Assembly: GCF_946481715.1 (NCBI RefSeq)
Contig: NZ_CAMLOV010000085.1
Location: 1 to 22,719, forward strand
DNA length: 22,719 bases
Origin: an uncultured Mucilaginibacter sp.
GTDB taxonomy: Bacteria; Bacteroidota; Bacteroidia; Sphingobacteriales; Sphingobacteriaceae
Direction: 5' to 3'
Within the stretch, counting starts at the first letter, position 1, and every line of letters starts with the position of its first letter. A program made the translations under genes and the position numbers. This document shows, one piece after another, positions 14,758 through 22,719 of the stretch. The notes under the pieces were generated by a model, which saw only the letters and a program-made list of their open reading frames with translations, had not been told where the DNA came from and searched no databases.

Positions 14758-17700
14758 ATGAAACGCAGAAACTTTGTTCAAGGCGACAATAATAAAAGAA
14801 AAGGTTTTTTCCTAAAAAGTGGATCAGTAGCGGCGATTCCTTTGTTAGTAGTATTGGGAGCCTTTACCAATATTCCTGAAAAACACTCATCGTATAATTT
14901 GTCTATCATTGATACGCCGCTCACCGAAGCACAAAAACATTTGGCTAAAAATGGCTTGAAGGGGCTCGATGTGGCACCTGGCTTGCGCGTTGAAACGATG
15001 GCAACCGAACCCATGTTGATCAACCCCACTAATATCGACGTGGATGAAAAAGGAAGGGTTTGGGTAACGGAGGCCTATAATTACCGGTTTGAGATCAATC
15101 ACAACAAACCCCGGGAGGCAGGCGACCGGATCGTAATTTTAGAAGATAAGGATGGAGACGGAAGTTTAGAAACTAGTACAGTGTTTTACCAAGGCCCCGA
15201 AGTTAATGCGCCTTTAGGCGTGTGCGTATTGGGTAACCGGGTATTGGTATCGCAAAGCCCATATGTTTGGGCTTTTTATGATGACAATAATAATGGCAAA
15301 GCCGACCGGAAAGAAATATTATTCCAGGGGATAAGCGGCGAGCAACATGACCATGGCATACACAGTTTTGCATTTGGCCCGGATGGTAAACTATATTTCA
15401 ACTTTGGTAATGCCGGTAAAACCCTCAGAGATAAAAATAATGAGGTGGTACTGGATCAGGATGGTGATGAGATAGGGCCTAAAAAATACAAGGAAGGAAT
15501 GCTCTTCCGTTGCGACCCGGACGGTACTCATGTGGAATGCCTGGGCCATAATTTCAGAAACGAATACGAATCGGCCGTAGATAGTTATGGCAATATATGG
15601 CAAAGTGATAATGATGACGACGGGAATAAAGGAGTACGGATAAATTACGTGATGGAATACGGGAATTATGGCTACACGGATGAGGTAACCGGCGCGGGCT
15701 GGAGTGCTAAACGCATTAACATGGAAGATTCGATCCCGCTTCGCCACTGGCATCAAAATGATCCGGGTGTTATCCCCAATTTGTTGCAAACAGGTTCCGG
15801 CTCGCCTACCGGGATGGTTATTTATGAAGGCACGTTGTTACCGCAGCAGTTTCAGAATGGGATGATCCATGCCGAACCGGGGCATAATGTTGTCCGGGGC
15901 TATCCTGTTCAAAAAGCCGGCGCAGGGTATACCGCCAGTATCCTCAACATGCTTGATGGCGAGCGGGACCAATGGTTTCGCCCGGCAGATGTTTGTACAG
16001 CACCGGATGGCTCTTTAATTATAGCCGACTGGTATGATCCCGGCGTTGGCGGGCACCGGGTGGGCGATCTTCAGCGTGGCCGCATATATCGGGTTGTTCC
16101 GGAGGGTACGAAAGCAACCTATAAAATACCTGAACAGGATTATACCACCCCAAAGGGTGCAATCATTGCCCTGCAGAATCCAAATCTCGGCGTTCGCAGG
16201 CATGCTTTCATAGCATTAACAGGCATGGGAGAATCAGCAATAGCGGAGCTGGAAAAGTTATGGTCGACATCGCCCAATCCCCGTATGCGTGCCCGGGCCC
16301 TATGGGTGCTTTCAAAATCAACAAAAGCCACAAAATATTTTTCCGAAGCCATCAACAACCCTAACCCTGATTTAAGGATAACCGGGCTGAGGGCGGCAAG
16401 AGAAGTAAATACCGATGTGATTAAGCTTGCAGCAGCTTTAGTAAATGATCCGGACGCACAGGTAAGGCGCGATTGTGCGATTGCGCTACGACATCGGAAT
16501 GAACCGGAAGCCGCGACGATATGGGCGGCACTTGCAGCCAAGCATAATGGCAATGACAAATGGTATTTAGAGGCACTGGGCATCGGGGCCGACAAGCAAT
16601 GGGACCAATTCTTTGTAGCCTACCTGAAAGTAGTACCGGATCCTTTATTAACAGCCGCAGGCAGAGATATTGTGTGGCGGGCCCGTACAAATATTGCGCT
16701 TCCATACCTGGTAACGCTGGCTAAAGATGCAAGTGTTCCATTAAAATCCCGTTTGAGGTATCTCAGAGCATTTGACTTTTATCCAGAACCTGAGAAATCC
16801 AAAGCTTTGGTGAAATTATTAGAAGAAAACAATGGTAAAGATTTGCAATTAAGTGCAATGCTATTGAAGTCCTTAAACCCTCAGGATATATCAGGTTCCC
16901 CTTTATCGCAGCAACAGGTTCAACTGGTTTTAAATTCGTATACCGGAACGCAGGATTTTGTTGATATGGTAAAACAGTATAATATTACTACAGAAGCCGA
17001 TAAATTGATGGACCTGGTAAAAAGCAAAGATATTCAAGGTAGCGGAGGATATCAAAGCGGAGGGATCGGGGCCGATGCTGCCAGGCTATTACTTAAAGCT
17101 AAAGAAGATGTTCGCTTCCTGAATGTTATTAAAGGTAAAGATCAAAATTCGGCGTCGAATGTTTTATCAGTACTTGGTGCAATAGGCAACGATGAATCAA
17201 TAGCTATCCTGTCGAAGGTGATTTTATCAGATCAGTATAGTGTATCCACCCGTCAAAAAGCGGTACAAGCGCTGGGTAAAAGCCAAAATGGGGAAGACCG
17301 CGTTCTGGCAATGCTTGAGGGGAAAAAATTACCTCAGAGTTTAATTACACCAGCTGTTGCAGGCTTGAGCGGAACACTCAGAAAAAGCACGCTGGACAAA
17401 GCAAAAGCCTTTTTACCCAAAACCGCTGTTGCCAAAGTTGCTAAAACCAAAGTGCCGTCTGCTAATCTTACTGCCATACTTGCTTTAAAAGGAAATGCAC
17501 TGAAAGGAAATGCCGTTTTCCTCAGAACCTGTTCCGTATGCCATAAAGCTAATAAAGCCGGTTTTGAATTTGGGCCTAACTTATCAGAAATAGGCGCGAA
17601 GTTACCAAAGGAGGGATTATTTGATGCTATAGTTAACCCCTCTGCAGGTATTAATTTTGGATATGAGACCTCACAGCTTAATATGAAAGATGGCTCAACC

Positions 17701-17907
17701 CTGATGGGGATCATTTCGAGCCGGACAGAGACTGATATCGAATTGAAATACCCGGGGGGCTCTGTTCAGAAAATTAAAACGGCTGATGTTAAGCAAATAA
17801 AAAAGGTATCGGCCTCTATGATGCCGGCCGGCCTGAATCAAACTATGTCGAAACAAGAATTCGCGGATCTGCTTGCGTTCCTCGGTTCTTTAAAAAAGAA
17901 AGGATAA
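14758..17907 (+). CDS. PVC-type cytochrome: beta-propeller, HEAT repeats and a CxxCH heme domain
   Basis: This large exported redox protein (1049 residues) matches the membrane-bound dehydrogenase/PVC-type heme-binding family of Planctomycetes, Verrucomicrobia and Bacteroidota. The N-terminus has basic clusters (KRRNF, then KRKGFF) and a hydrophobic stretch at about 20-37, so it is exported or anchored; a Tat-like RRxF is visible. Residues about 60-450 form an NHL/sugar-dehydrogenase-like propeller (GRVWVTEAYNYR, LIIADWYDPGVGG) with Asp-rich, calcium-type loops near 130-140, 175-187 and 233-240. HEAT-like helical repeats fill about 460-880. The C-terminal cytochrome c domain has C925-S-V-C928-H929 and downstream Met residues (SASMMPAG) as candidate sixth ligands. 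The substrate is unknown; sugar or polyol oxidation is suggested by family membership. The gene stands alone, with a long leader and a hairpin after it. Confidence 0.88.
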   Translation: MKRRNFVQGDNNKRKGFFLKSGSVAAIPLLVVLGAFTNIPEKHSSYNLSIIDTPLTEAQKHLAKNGLKGLDVAPGLRVETMATEPMLINPTNIDVDEKGRVWVTEAYNYRFEINHNKPREAGDRIVILEDKDGDGSLETSTVFYQGPEVNAPLGVCVLGNRVLVSQSPYVWAFYDDNNNGKADRKEILFQGISGEQHDHGIHSFAFGPDGKLYFNFGNAGKTLRDKNNEVVLDQDGDEIGPKKYKEGMLFRCDPDGTHVECLGHNFRNEYESAVDSYGNIWQSDNDDDGNKGVRINYVMEYGNYGYTDEVTGAGWSAKRINMEDSIPLRHWHQNDPGVIPNLLQTGSGSPTGMVIYEGTLLPQQFQNGMIHAEPGHNVVRGYPVQKAGAGYTASILNMLDGERDQWFRPADVCTAPDGSLIIADWYDPGVGGHRVGDLQRGRIYRVVPEGTKATYKIPEQDYTTPKGAIIALQNPNLGVRRHAFIALTGMGESAIAELEKLWSTSPNPRMRARALWVLSKSTKATKYFSEAINNPNPDLRITGLRAAREVNTDVIKLAAALVNDPDAQVRRDCAIALRHRNEPEAATIWAALAAKHNGNDKWYLEALGIGADKQWDQFFVAYLKVVPDPLLTAAGRDIVWRARTNIALPYLVTLAKDASVPLKSRLRYLRAFDFYPEPEKSKALVKLLEENNGKDLQLSAMLLKSLNPQDISGSPLSQQQVQLVLNSYTGTQDFVDMVKQYNITTEADKLMDLVKSKDIQGSGGYQSGGIGADAARLLLKAKEDVRFLNVIKGKDQNSASNVLSVLGAIGNDESIAILSKVILSDQYSVSTRQKAVQALGKSQNGEDRVLAMLEGKKLPQSLITPAVAGLSGTLRKSTLDKAKAFLPKTAVAKVAKTKVPSANLTAILALKGNALKGNAVFLRTCSVCHKANKAGFEFGPNLSEIGAKLPKEGLFDAIVNPSAGINFGYETSQLNMKDGSTLMGIISSRTETDIELKYPGGSVQKIKTADVKQIKKVSASMMPAGLNQTMSKQEFADLLAFLGSLKKKG

Positions 17908-17925
17908 AATACAGAACTGTACCAA

Positions 17926-17953
17926 CCTATTTATAGCGCTAAAGCTAAATAGG
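17926..17953 (+). terminator. Possible terminator hairpin after the cytochrome gene
   Basis: CCTATTT (17926-17932) pairs with AAATAGG (17947-17953). Past a two-base bulge, AGC (17935-17937) pairs with GCT (17944-17946), leaving a six-base loop. The hairpin starts 18 bases after the stop codon. A T-run (TTTTTT, about 17964-17969) follows only after about 10 bases, so termination efficiency is doubtful. Confidence 0.45.
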
Positions 17954-18194
17954 GCTTACACTGTTTTTTGTATCTATGGAAGGCCTGGTACTTAGGTTAG
18001 CGGATTAGTGACACCCGGAGCAGTTATAACAGGGGGAATATGGCTCGTTTACATGGTAGGCTTGGAGAATGCTACTAAACTAACAAAAGATGGGTGGGAG
18101 AGTAGAGCTGAGCGGAACGGATGGATATGTGGAGATGCTATACCTGGGGGGCAATGTTGCAAATGGAATTACCGAAATATGGTAGATCAAGAAG

Positions 18195-18965
18195 CTATTT
18201 AAGCCCTGTAGGCAAAATGCTGACAGCTGTCCATCCACCGTCGATAATTATGCTTTGACCGGTAATATGCCGTGCTTCTTCCGACACCAGGAACAGCGCG
18301 GTATTTGCAATATCGGTTACGCTGGCTGGCCGGCCCATGGGGGTAATTTCTGTCCACACGTGTTCATAATCGGCTTCCTCGGTGGTGCGCTCGGTTAACG
18401 TTGCGCCTGGTGCCACCGTGTTTACTGTTATTTTGTATTGTGATAGTTCTATCACCAGGTTTTTTGCCAGCATTTCTAAGGCGGCCTTGGTCATTGCGTA
18501 AGCTGCAAGGCTCTTTAGTGCCTGGTGCCCGACTACTGATGACGTAAATAAAATAGAGCCGCCATTATTCTGTAGTTTCATTTGCCTCGCTGCAGCCTGT
18601 GCTAAAAAGAAAGGCCCGCCAAGATTAACCTGCATTACTTTTGAGAACGATTCCTTAGGGTAGGTTAGGAAATCGCCGTAAAGCGTTATGCCGGCATTAG
18701 CGATAGCAATATCAAGGCTACCATACAGGGCAACTGCAGTATCAACCATTTGATTTATAATAGCCACATCGCTCGAATCGCCCGCCAAGGCTATGCAATT
18801 GCCACCTTGCCTGCCGTTGATTGTTGCTGCTGCTTTTTCGGCCAGAGCGGCATCAATATCGTTCAGTATAACATTTGCACCCTTATCCGATAGCATGCGG
18901 CATATCTCGAACCCAATGCCCTGCCCGGCACCGGTTACTATCGCAACTTTATTTTTAAAATTCAT
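18195..18965 (-). CDS. Short-chain dehydrogenase/reductase (SDR), classical type
   Basis: This 256-residue NAD(P)-dependent oxidoreductase has a Rossmann fold. The cofactor motif is TGAGQGIG (11-18), D36 at the end of the second strand favours NAD over NADP, and NAG is at 90-92. The catalytic set is N114, S143, Y156 and K160 (YAMTK). The C-terminal GRPASVTDIANTALFLVSEEA and ITGQSIIIDGGW are typical of FabG-like classical SDRs acting on sugars, polyols or acyl substrates, so the substrate cannot be read from sequence. It stands alone: the cytochrome gene is convergent on one side and a 420-bp spacer lies upstream. No consensus promoter was found directly upstream. Confidence 0.92.
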   Translation of the reverse strand: MNFKNKVAIVTGAGQGIGFEICRMLSDKGANVILNDIDAALAEKAAATINGRQGGNCIALAGDSSDVAIINQMVDTAVALYGSLDIAIANAGITLYGDFLTYPKESFSKVMQVNLGGPFFLAQAAARQMKLQNNGGSILFTSSVVGHQALKSLAAYAMTKAALEMLAKNLVIELSQYKITVNTVAPGATLTERTTEEADYEHVWTEITPMGRPASVTDIANTALFLVSEEARHITGQSIIIDGGWTAVSILPTGLK

Positions 18966-18976
18966 AATAAAATAAA

Positions 18977-19057
18977 TTAGTGGGAATCTCTTACCACATC
19001 ACTACCCCATACATCTACCAGAAAATCAATATCGGTACCCAAACGCGGCTGTTGCAT
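18977..19057 (-). pseudogene. Possible 26-codon upstream ORF or gene remnant before the SDR gene
   Basis: ATG at 19057 to TAA at 18977 encodes 26 residues beginning MQQPRLGTDID and ending in VVRDSH. An in-frame stop lies four codons upstream of the ATG, so any longer ancestor would have to be interrupted. The composition is unlike random AT-rich spacer. It could be a leader peptide of the SDR gene, since it ends 11 bases before that start, or the end of a broken gene. Chance cannot be excluded. Confidence 0.25.
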
Positions 19058-19299
19058 ACGGGCGCGTTAAACAAACCCATTTTTCCCTTTACGGCCTAAC
19101 CATACCCGGTCATTTAGTCCTGCTCGTTCATTTTATTTATTTAGGTATTGGGTACGCAGCCGGGAGGTCACTATTGGGTAAATATACTTATCAATGGTTA
19201 TTAATCAAATTAAGGTAATGGTTAGTGGGAATTCCTTGCTAATTTGAACAGAAGACGGTATGAGTTTTGGCAATAACCAATCTCTTTTTGCGTTTGGCA

Positions 19300-19323
19300 G
19301 CGTTCGGCATGATGCGCGAACGC
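19300..19323. repeat. 24-bp interrupted palindrome downstream of the sensor kinase gene
   Basis: GCGTTCGGCAT (19300-19310) is followed by G, then ATGC-G-CGAACGC (19312-19323). Arms of 7 and 4 bp pair perfectly with one bulged G. It is GC-rich in an AT-rich spacer, and no T-run follows on either strand. It could be a weak terminator hairpin for the kinase gene or an operator site. Confidence 0.5.
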
Positions 19324-19387
19324 CCGACTGAACATTATTTCAAACAGACAGTAACGGCATAGCCTTTAAAAGTGATTAGCCGGAGTT

Positions 19388-22300
19388 TTAAGAGCGAACA
19401 GGATGTGACTTGTTGTGAAGCTCTTTTAAGGCCTGTATCAATAGTTCAAGGTTTACCGGTTTGGATAAATAGCCATCCATGCCCGCGTTAACGCAATTAT
19501 CGCGGTCTTCCGTTAAGGCGTTTGCTGTCATAGCTAAAATCATCGTTTTTGCTCCATAATTTTTGCGGATAAGCCGGGTGGCTTCCAGGCCATCTATATT
19601 GGGCATTTGTATATCCATTAATATGATATCGTATTGCTTTTTACCCATCATATTCATCACTTCCTGGCCGTCGTTAGCTAGGTCGGCCTGATATCCCAAC
19701 TTATTTAATATCCGGGTTATAAGTTTTTGGTTCATTAAATTATCTTCAGCTACCAACATTCTAAAGGGGTAATCCAGTGCAAATTGTTCAGATAGCAGCG
19801 ATTTTTTCTTATCGGCCTCTGGTAAGGTTTCTTTTCTTAACTCGGCCTGTACCACATCATATAAGGCTTGCTGCTTTACGGGCTTGGTTAGCACTGCGTT
19901 AAACAGGTGGGGGTAAAGCTTTTTGCTTTCGTTCCCTATTGAGCTTAAGAGGATAATTGGCTGACTGTTGGATATGCCTTTTATTTGGGTGCTTAGCGTT
20001 ATCCCATCCATATCTGGCATTTGCATATCGGTGATGATAAGGTCTATTTTGCTGTCATTTTTAAGGATACGTAATGCGTCCTGTGCTGACGATACTGCTG
20101 TGACGATCATCTTCAGCTTTTCGAGCTGAATTTTTAAGATTCTTAAATTTGTAGGGTTATCATCGATAATAAGTACGTGTTTTCCAAAGCAGGCCGTTTT
20201 GTTTTCATCTTCAGCAACCGGCTGTGCTGCCGCCCCCTCTTTACAACTAATGTTAAATGTAAAGGTACTGCCGATGCCCTTTTCGCTCTTAACGTCAATT
20301 TTGCCCCCCATTATCTTAACCAGCCGTTCGCTTATCACAAGCCCAAGCCCGCTACCGCCATACTTGCGTGTTACAGATGAGTCTATTTGGTTAAAGGCTT
20401 TAAACAGGTGCTCAAAATGTTCGTCGGCTATGCCAATGCCGGTGTCGCGTACGGCAAAGGTGAGTTGAAGGCGTCCGGCGCCTAATTTGGTACCGGTAAC
20501 ACCCAAATAAACCTCGCCTTTATGCGTAAACTTTATGGCATTACCAATAAGGTTTATCAGAACCTGGCGCAACCGCATACTGTCGCAACGGATATCCGCG
20601 GGGATATCATCAGCAATATGATAAACCAGGTCTATGCCGGCTTGTGCAGTTTTAGAAGCAAAAAGCTCAAGTACATCTTCGATACATTTTCGTAGTTCAA
20701 AATCATGATCATCGAGGCTAAACTTGCCCGATTCTATCTTGGAGAAATCAAGGATGTCGTTAATCACCGTCAACAATGATTCACCACTATTCAATATCGC
20801 ATCATTGTATTCGCGCTGCTCGGTATCCAGTTCGGTTTCTGCCATCAGCGCGGCCATGCCCAATACACCATTCATGGGCGTGCGTATCTCGTGGCTCATG
20901 GTGGCCAAGAATGTACTTTTAGCCAGATTGGCTTTATCTGCTTCTTCGCGTGCCCGGGCCTCCTGCTCTTTTTGTTTGTATAATTCTTCCGATTGAGATT
21001 GCAGTTCTTCAGATTGGGCCTGCAATTCGCTTGCCTGAATCTGTAATTCCAGGTTAAGGGTTTTAAGGTCGAGCGCTTGTCGGCTAATTTGGTTGGTACG
21101 TTCGGCAACCTGTTGTTCGAGATGAAGTTTTTGCCTTCTGAAAAAGTTAAATCTTAGTATGTATAACACATAGGCTATTCCAAAAAATAAGATGACTGCC
21201 ACCGTTCTGAACCACCAGGTCATCCAAAATGGCGGCAGGATAATTACCTTAAGCCTGGTGGGGATATTGTTCCAAATGCCGTCGTTATTGGCCGCTTTAA
21301 CTAAAAAGGTGTAGGTGCCAGGGTCGAGGTTGGTATAGGTTGCGCTGCGTTGGTTGCCCACATATCGCCAGTCGGGGTCGAAGCCCTCCAGTTTATACGC
21401 ATAAGTGTTTTTTTGAGGGACTGTATAATCTAATGCAGAAAATCCGATGGTAAACACTGATTGATCATGCTGTAAAGTAACCTCCTTTGCCGTGAGTATG
21501 CTTTGTTTTAGCGGGGAGTTTTTTGAATATGTTTGCACGGGTTTGTTAAATAATTCAAAGCCGCTGAGCACTACATTAGGCTTATTTAAATTAAAGGTTA
21601 TATTATCAGGACTTATGATATTAAACCCATTTATGCTACCCACTGCAATTTGCCCATTTGGGAGTTTTGCACCGCTGCCTAAATTAAACTCCTGGCTTTT
21701 TAAGCCATTGTGCATATCAAATGTTTTTGTTGGAGTTTTTGAAACAGGATCAAAACGCGTGATGCCTTTTAAAGAGCTGAGCCATAAATATCCCTGTTTA
21801 TCACCTGCGATGTAATTAATGGTATTATTAATCAATCCATTCTCTTCGGTATAACTTGTTATTTTTTTTGTTTTGTAATCATAGCAGTTAAGTCCACCTT
21901 CCATAGTGCCTATCCACATATGGCCTTTGCCATCCTCGTAAAAGCAGCTGATCACATCACTGGTAAGGCCGCTGTTTTTACTGTTAATGTGGGTGAATTT
22001 GTGCGATTGCTCATCATAAACCGAAACACCATTGGAATACCCTCCCATCCAGATATTACCATTTTTGGCACAATACAGGGCTTCGATGCCATTATCGGCT
22101 ATCGAGTTGGGGTTCTTATCATCGTGAATGAATTTTTTAAAGGTCTCGGTTTTAGGATCAAAAACGCTTACTCCGCCAGCATTGGTGCCTATCCATATCT
22201 GGCCCAAATTGTCTTCAGCCAGGGCATAAACAGAGGCGTTATTTAAATTGCCGGCACCCGGTCCAATGGTGTAATTTTTAAATTGCCCGGTTTTAATATC

Positions 22301-22719
22301 ATAGCGGTCTACCCCCGTGCTGTAAAATCCTACCCAAACGGCGGTATTTGCTTTGTTGACGAGTATACACGAAGTGTAATTTGTTGTGATAGCGTTTTTT
22401 TTACCTGCGTTGTGACTATAAAGAGTATATTTTGCCGCCTCACGGTTATAGTAGGCCATGCCTGCATCGGTTGCCAGGTACAGGTTATTGGTGTTATCTG
22501 CCGCTATTCCCCTTATGATATTCTCGATGGATGGATTGGCATTAGTGGACGATTTGTAGGCAGGGAACAGGTTTAAGTTGTGGTCGTGTTTTAAAACGCC
22601 CTCGCTGGATGTGCCTATCCATAATGCTTTTTGTTTGTCGATACATAAGGCGTAAATGCCATCATTTGGCATGTTATCGTGCTCGGCGGGTTGGTTGTTT
22701 ATATCTAAAAATACTTTTT
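19388..22719 (-). CDS. Hybrid two-component sensor kinase with Reg_prop propeller and two receiver domains, 5'-partial
   Basis: This is a one-protein phosphorelay of the kind Bacteroidota use to sense glycans or other periplasmic ligands. The frame continues past the first visible Met (22672) to the right edge, so the N-terminus is missing; numbers count from that Met. Residues 1 to about 370 are Reg_prop propeller repeats (e.g. [28 protein letters not shown]), followed by a Y_Y_Y domain (about 408-470) and one membrane helix (about 485-505). A coiled coil with SEELQ repeats (about 512-580) leads to HisKA with phosphorylatable H594 ([11 protein letters not shown]). The ATPase domain has an N box (about 705-712), DTGIGI and GSGLGL. 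Two receiver domains follow, with D882 ([11 protein letters not shown]) and D1020 ([11 protein letters not shown]). There is no C-terminal AraC domain, unlike classical HTCS, so phosphate must pass to a separate regulator. No target operon is visible here. Confidence 0.92.
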   Translation of the reverse strand, partial: KVFLDINNQPAEHDNMPNDGIYALCIDKQKALWIGTSSEGVLKHDHNLNLFPAYKSSTNANPSIENIIRGIAADNTNNLYLATDAGMAYYNREAAKYTLYSHNAGKKNAITTNYTSCILVNKANTAVWVGFYSTGVDRYDIKTGQFKNYTIGPGAGNLNNASVYALAEDNLGQIWIGTNAGGVSVFDPKTETFKKFIHDDKNPNSIADNGIEALYCAKNGNIWMGGYSNGVSVYDEQSHKFTHINSKNSGLTSDVISCFYEDGKGHMWIGTMEGGLNCYDYKTKKITSYTEENGLINNTINYIAGDKQGYLWLSSLKGITRFDPVSKTPTKTFDMHNGLKSQEFNLGSGAKLPNGQIAVGSINGFNIISPDNITFNLNKPNVVLSGFELFNKPVQTYSKNSPLKQSILTAKEVTLQHDQSVFTIGFSALDYTVPQKNTYAYKLEGFDPDWRYVGNQRSATYTNLDPGTYTFLVKAANNDGIWNNIPTRLKVIILPPFWMTWWFRTVAVILFFGIAYVLYILRFNFFRRQKLHLEQQVAERTNQISRQALDLKTLNLELQIQASELQAQSEELQSQSEELYKQKEQEARAREEADKANLAKSTFLATMSHEIRTPMNGVLGMAALMAETELDTEQREYNDAILNSGESLLTVINDILDFSKIESGKFSLDDHDFELRKCIEDVLELFASKTAQAGIDLVYHIADDIPADIRCDSMRLRQVLINLIGNAIKFTHKGEVYLGVTGTKLGAGRLQLTFAVRDTGIGIADEHFEHLFKAFNQIDSSVTRKYGGSGLGLVISERLVKIMGGKIDVKSEKGIGSTFTFNISCKEGAAAQPVAEDENKTACFGKHVLIIDDNPTNLRILKIQLEKLKMIVTAVSSAQDALRILKNDSKIDLIITDMQMPDMDGITLSTQIKGISNSQPIILLSSIGNESKKLYPHLFNAVLTKPVKQQALYDVVQAELRKETLPEADKKKSLLSEQFALDYPFRMLVAEDNLMNQKLITRILNKLGYQADLANDGQEVMNMMGKKQYDIILMDIQMPNIDGLEATRLIRKNYGAKTMILAMTANALTEDRDNCVNAGMDGYLSKPVNLELLIQALKELHNKSHPVRS

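Larger units (their letters stand above)
18966..19387. other. Spacer of about 420 bp between the SDR and sensor kinase genes
   Basis: No established gene is seen. On the minus strand a 26-codon ORF (19057-18977) ends 11 bases before the SDR ATG; its translation is protein-like (GTDIDFLVDVWG). A second short stop-to-stop stretch further upstream (about 19076-19140) reads NDRVWLGRKGKNG in another frame. Both could be remnants of a decayed gene or chance. An imperfect palindrome lies at 19300-19323, and TTAGTGGGAAT occurs twice (18977-18987 and 19222-19232). Confidence 0.5.

Noticed and set aside
18008..18202. 64-residue plus-strand ORF between the cytochrome and SDR genes
   Set aside because: It starts with GTG, has an odd composition (many Gly, Trp and Cys), no recognisable motif and overlaps the end of the SDR gene. 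It is probably chance.

Overview
The window looks like a chromosomal segment of a Bacteroidota bacterium, most likely a Sphingobacteriaceae member such as Mucilaginibacter or Pedobacter. This rests on gene families (UMF1-type MFS permease, Reg_prop/Y_Y_Y hybrid sensor kinase, PVC-type cytochrome with propeller and HEAT repeats), the absence of clear Shine-Dalgarno sequences, and a consensus Bacteroidota promoter (TTTG-N19-TAnnTTTG) in front of the tRNA gene. The genus is an inference. No phage, IS element, CRISPR array or rRNA was seen.

Left block (1-5611, + strand): a cell-wall and signalling cluster. A polypeptide cut by the left edge fuses a FtsW/RodA (SEDS) glycan polymerase to a class B penicillin-binding transpeptidase. 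It is followed by an FHA phosphothreonine-binding protein and, with no bases between, a membrane-anchored Ser/Thr kinase. The gene content resembles the actinobacterial rodA-pbpA-pknA/B-fha cluster, which suggests phospho-regulated peptidoglycan synthesis. This is the most interesting part of the window.

Middle block (5623-13611): mostly ordinary single genes. A minus-strand group encodes a small secreted protein, an AraC-type regulator and a RibD-C/DHFR-like reductase. A plus-strand run encodes an Asp/Glu racemase, a UMF1 permease, a LutA-like CCG-domain protein and a YfcE-like phosphodiesterase. RNase HI and a CopA-type copper ATPase lie on the minus strand, separated by a spacer with an inverted repeat.

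Right block (13612-22719): tRNA-His with a textbook promoter and terminator, then about 920 bp of AT-rich DNA without a gene. This leads into a candidate structured 5' leader and a large periplasmic c-type cytochrome of the PVC type (propeller, HEAT repeats, one CxxCH). An SDR oxidoreductase follows on the minus strand, then a 420-bp spacer with a possible coding remnant. A hybrid two-component sensor kinase runs off the right edge.
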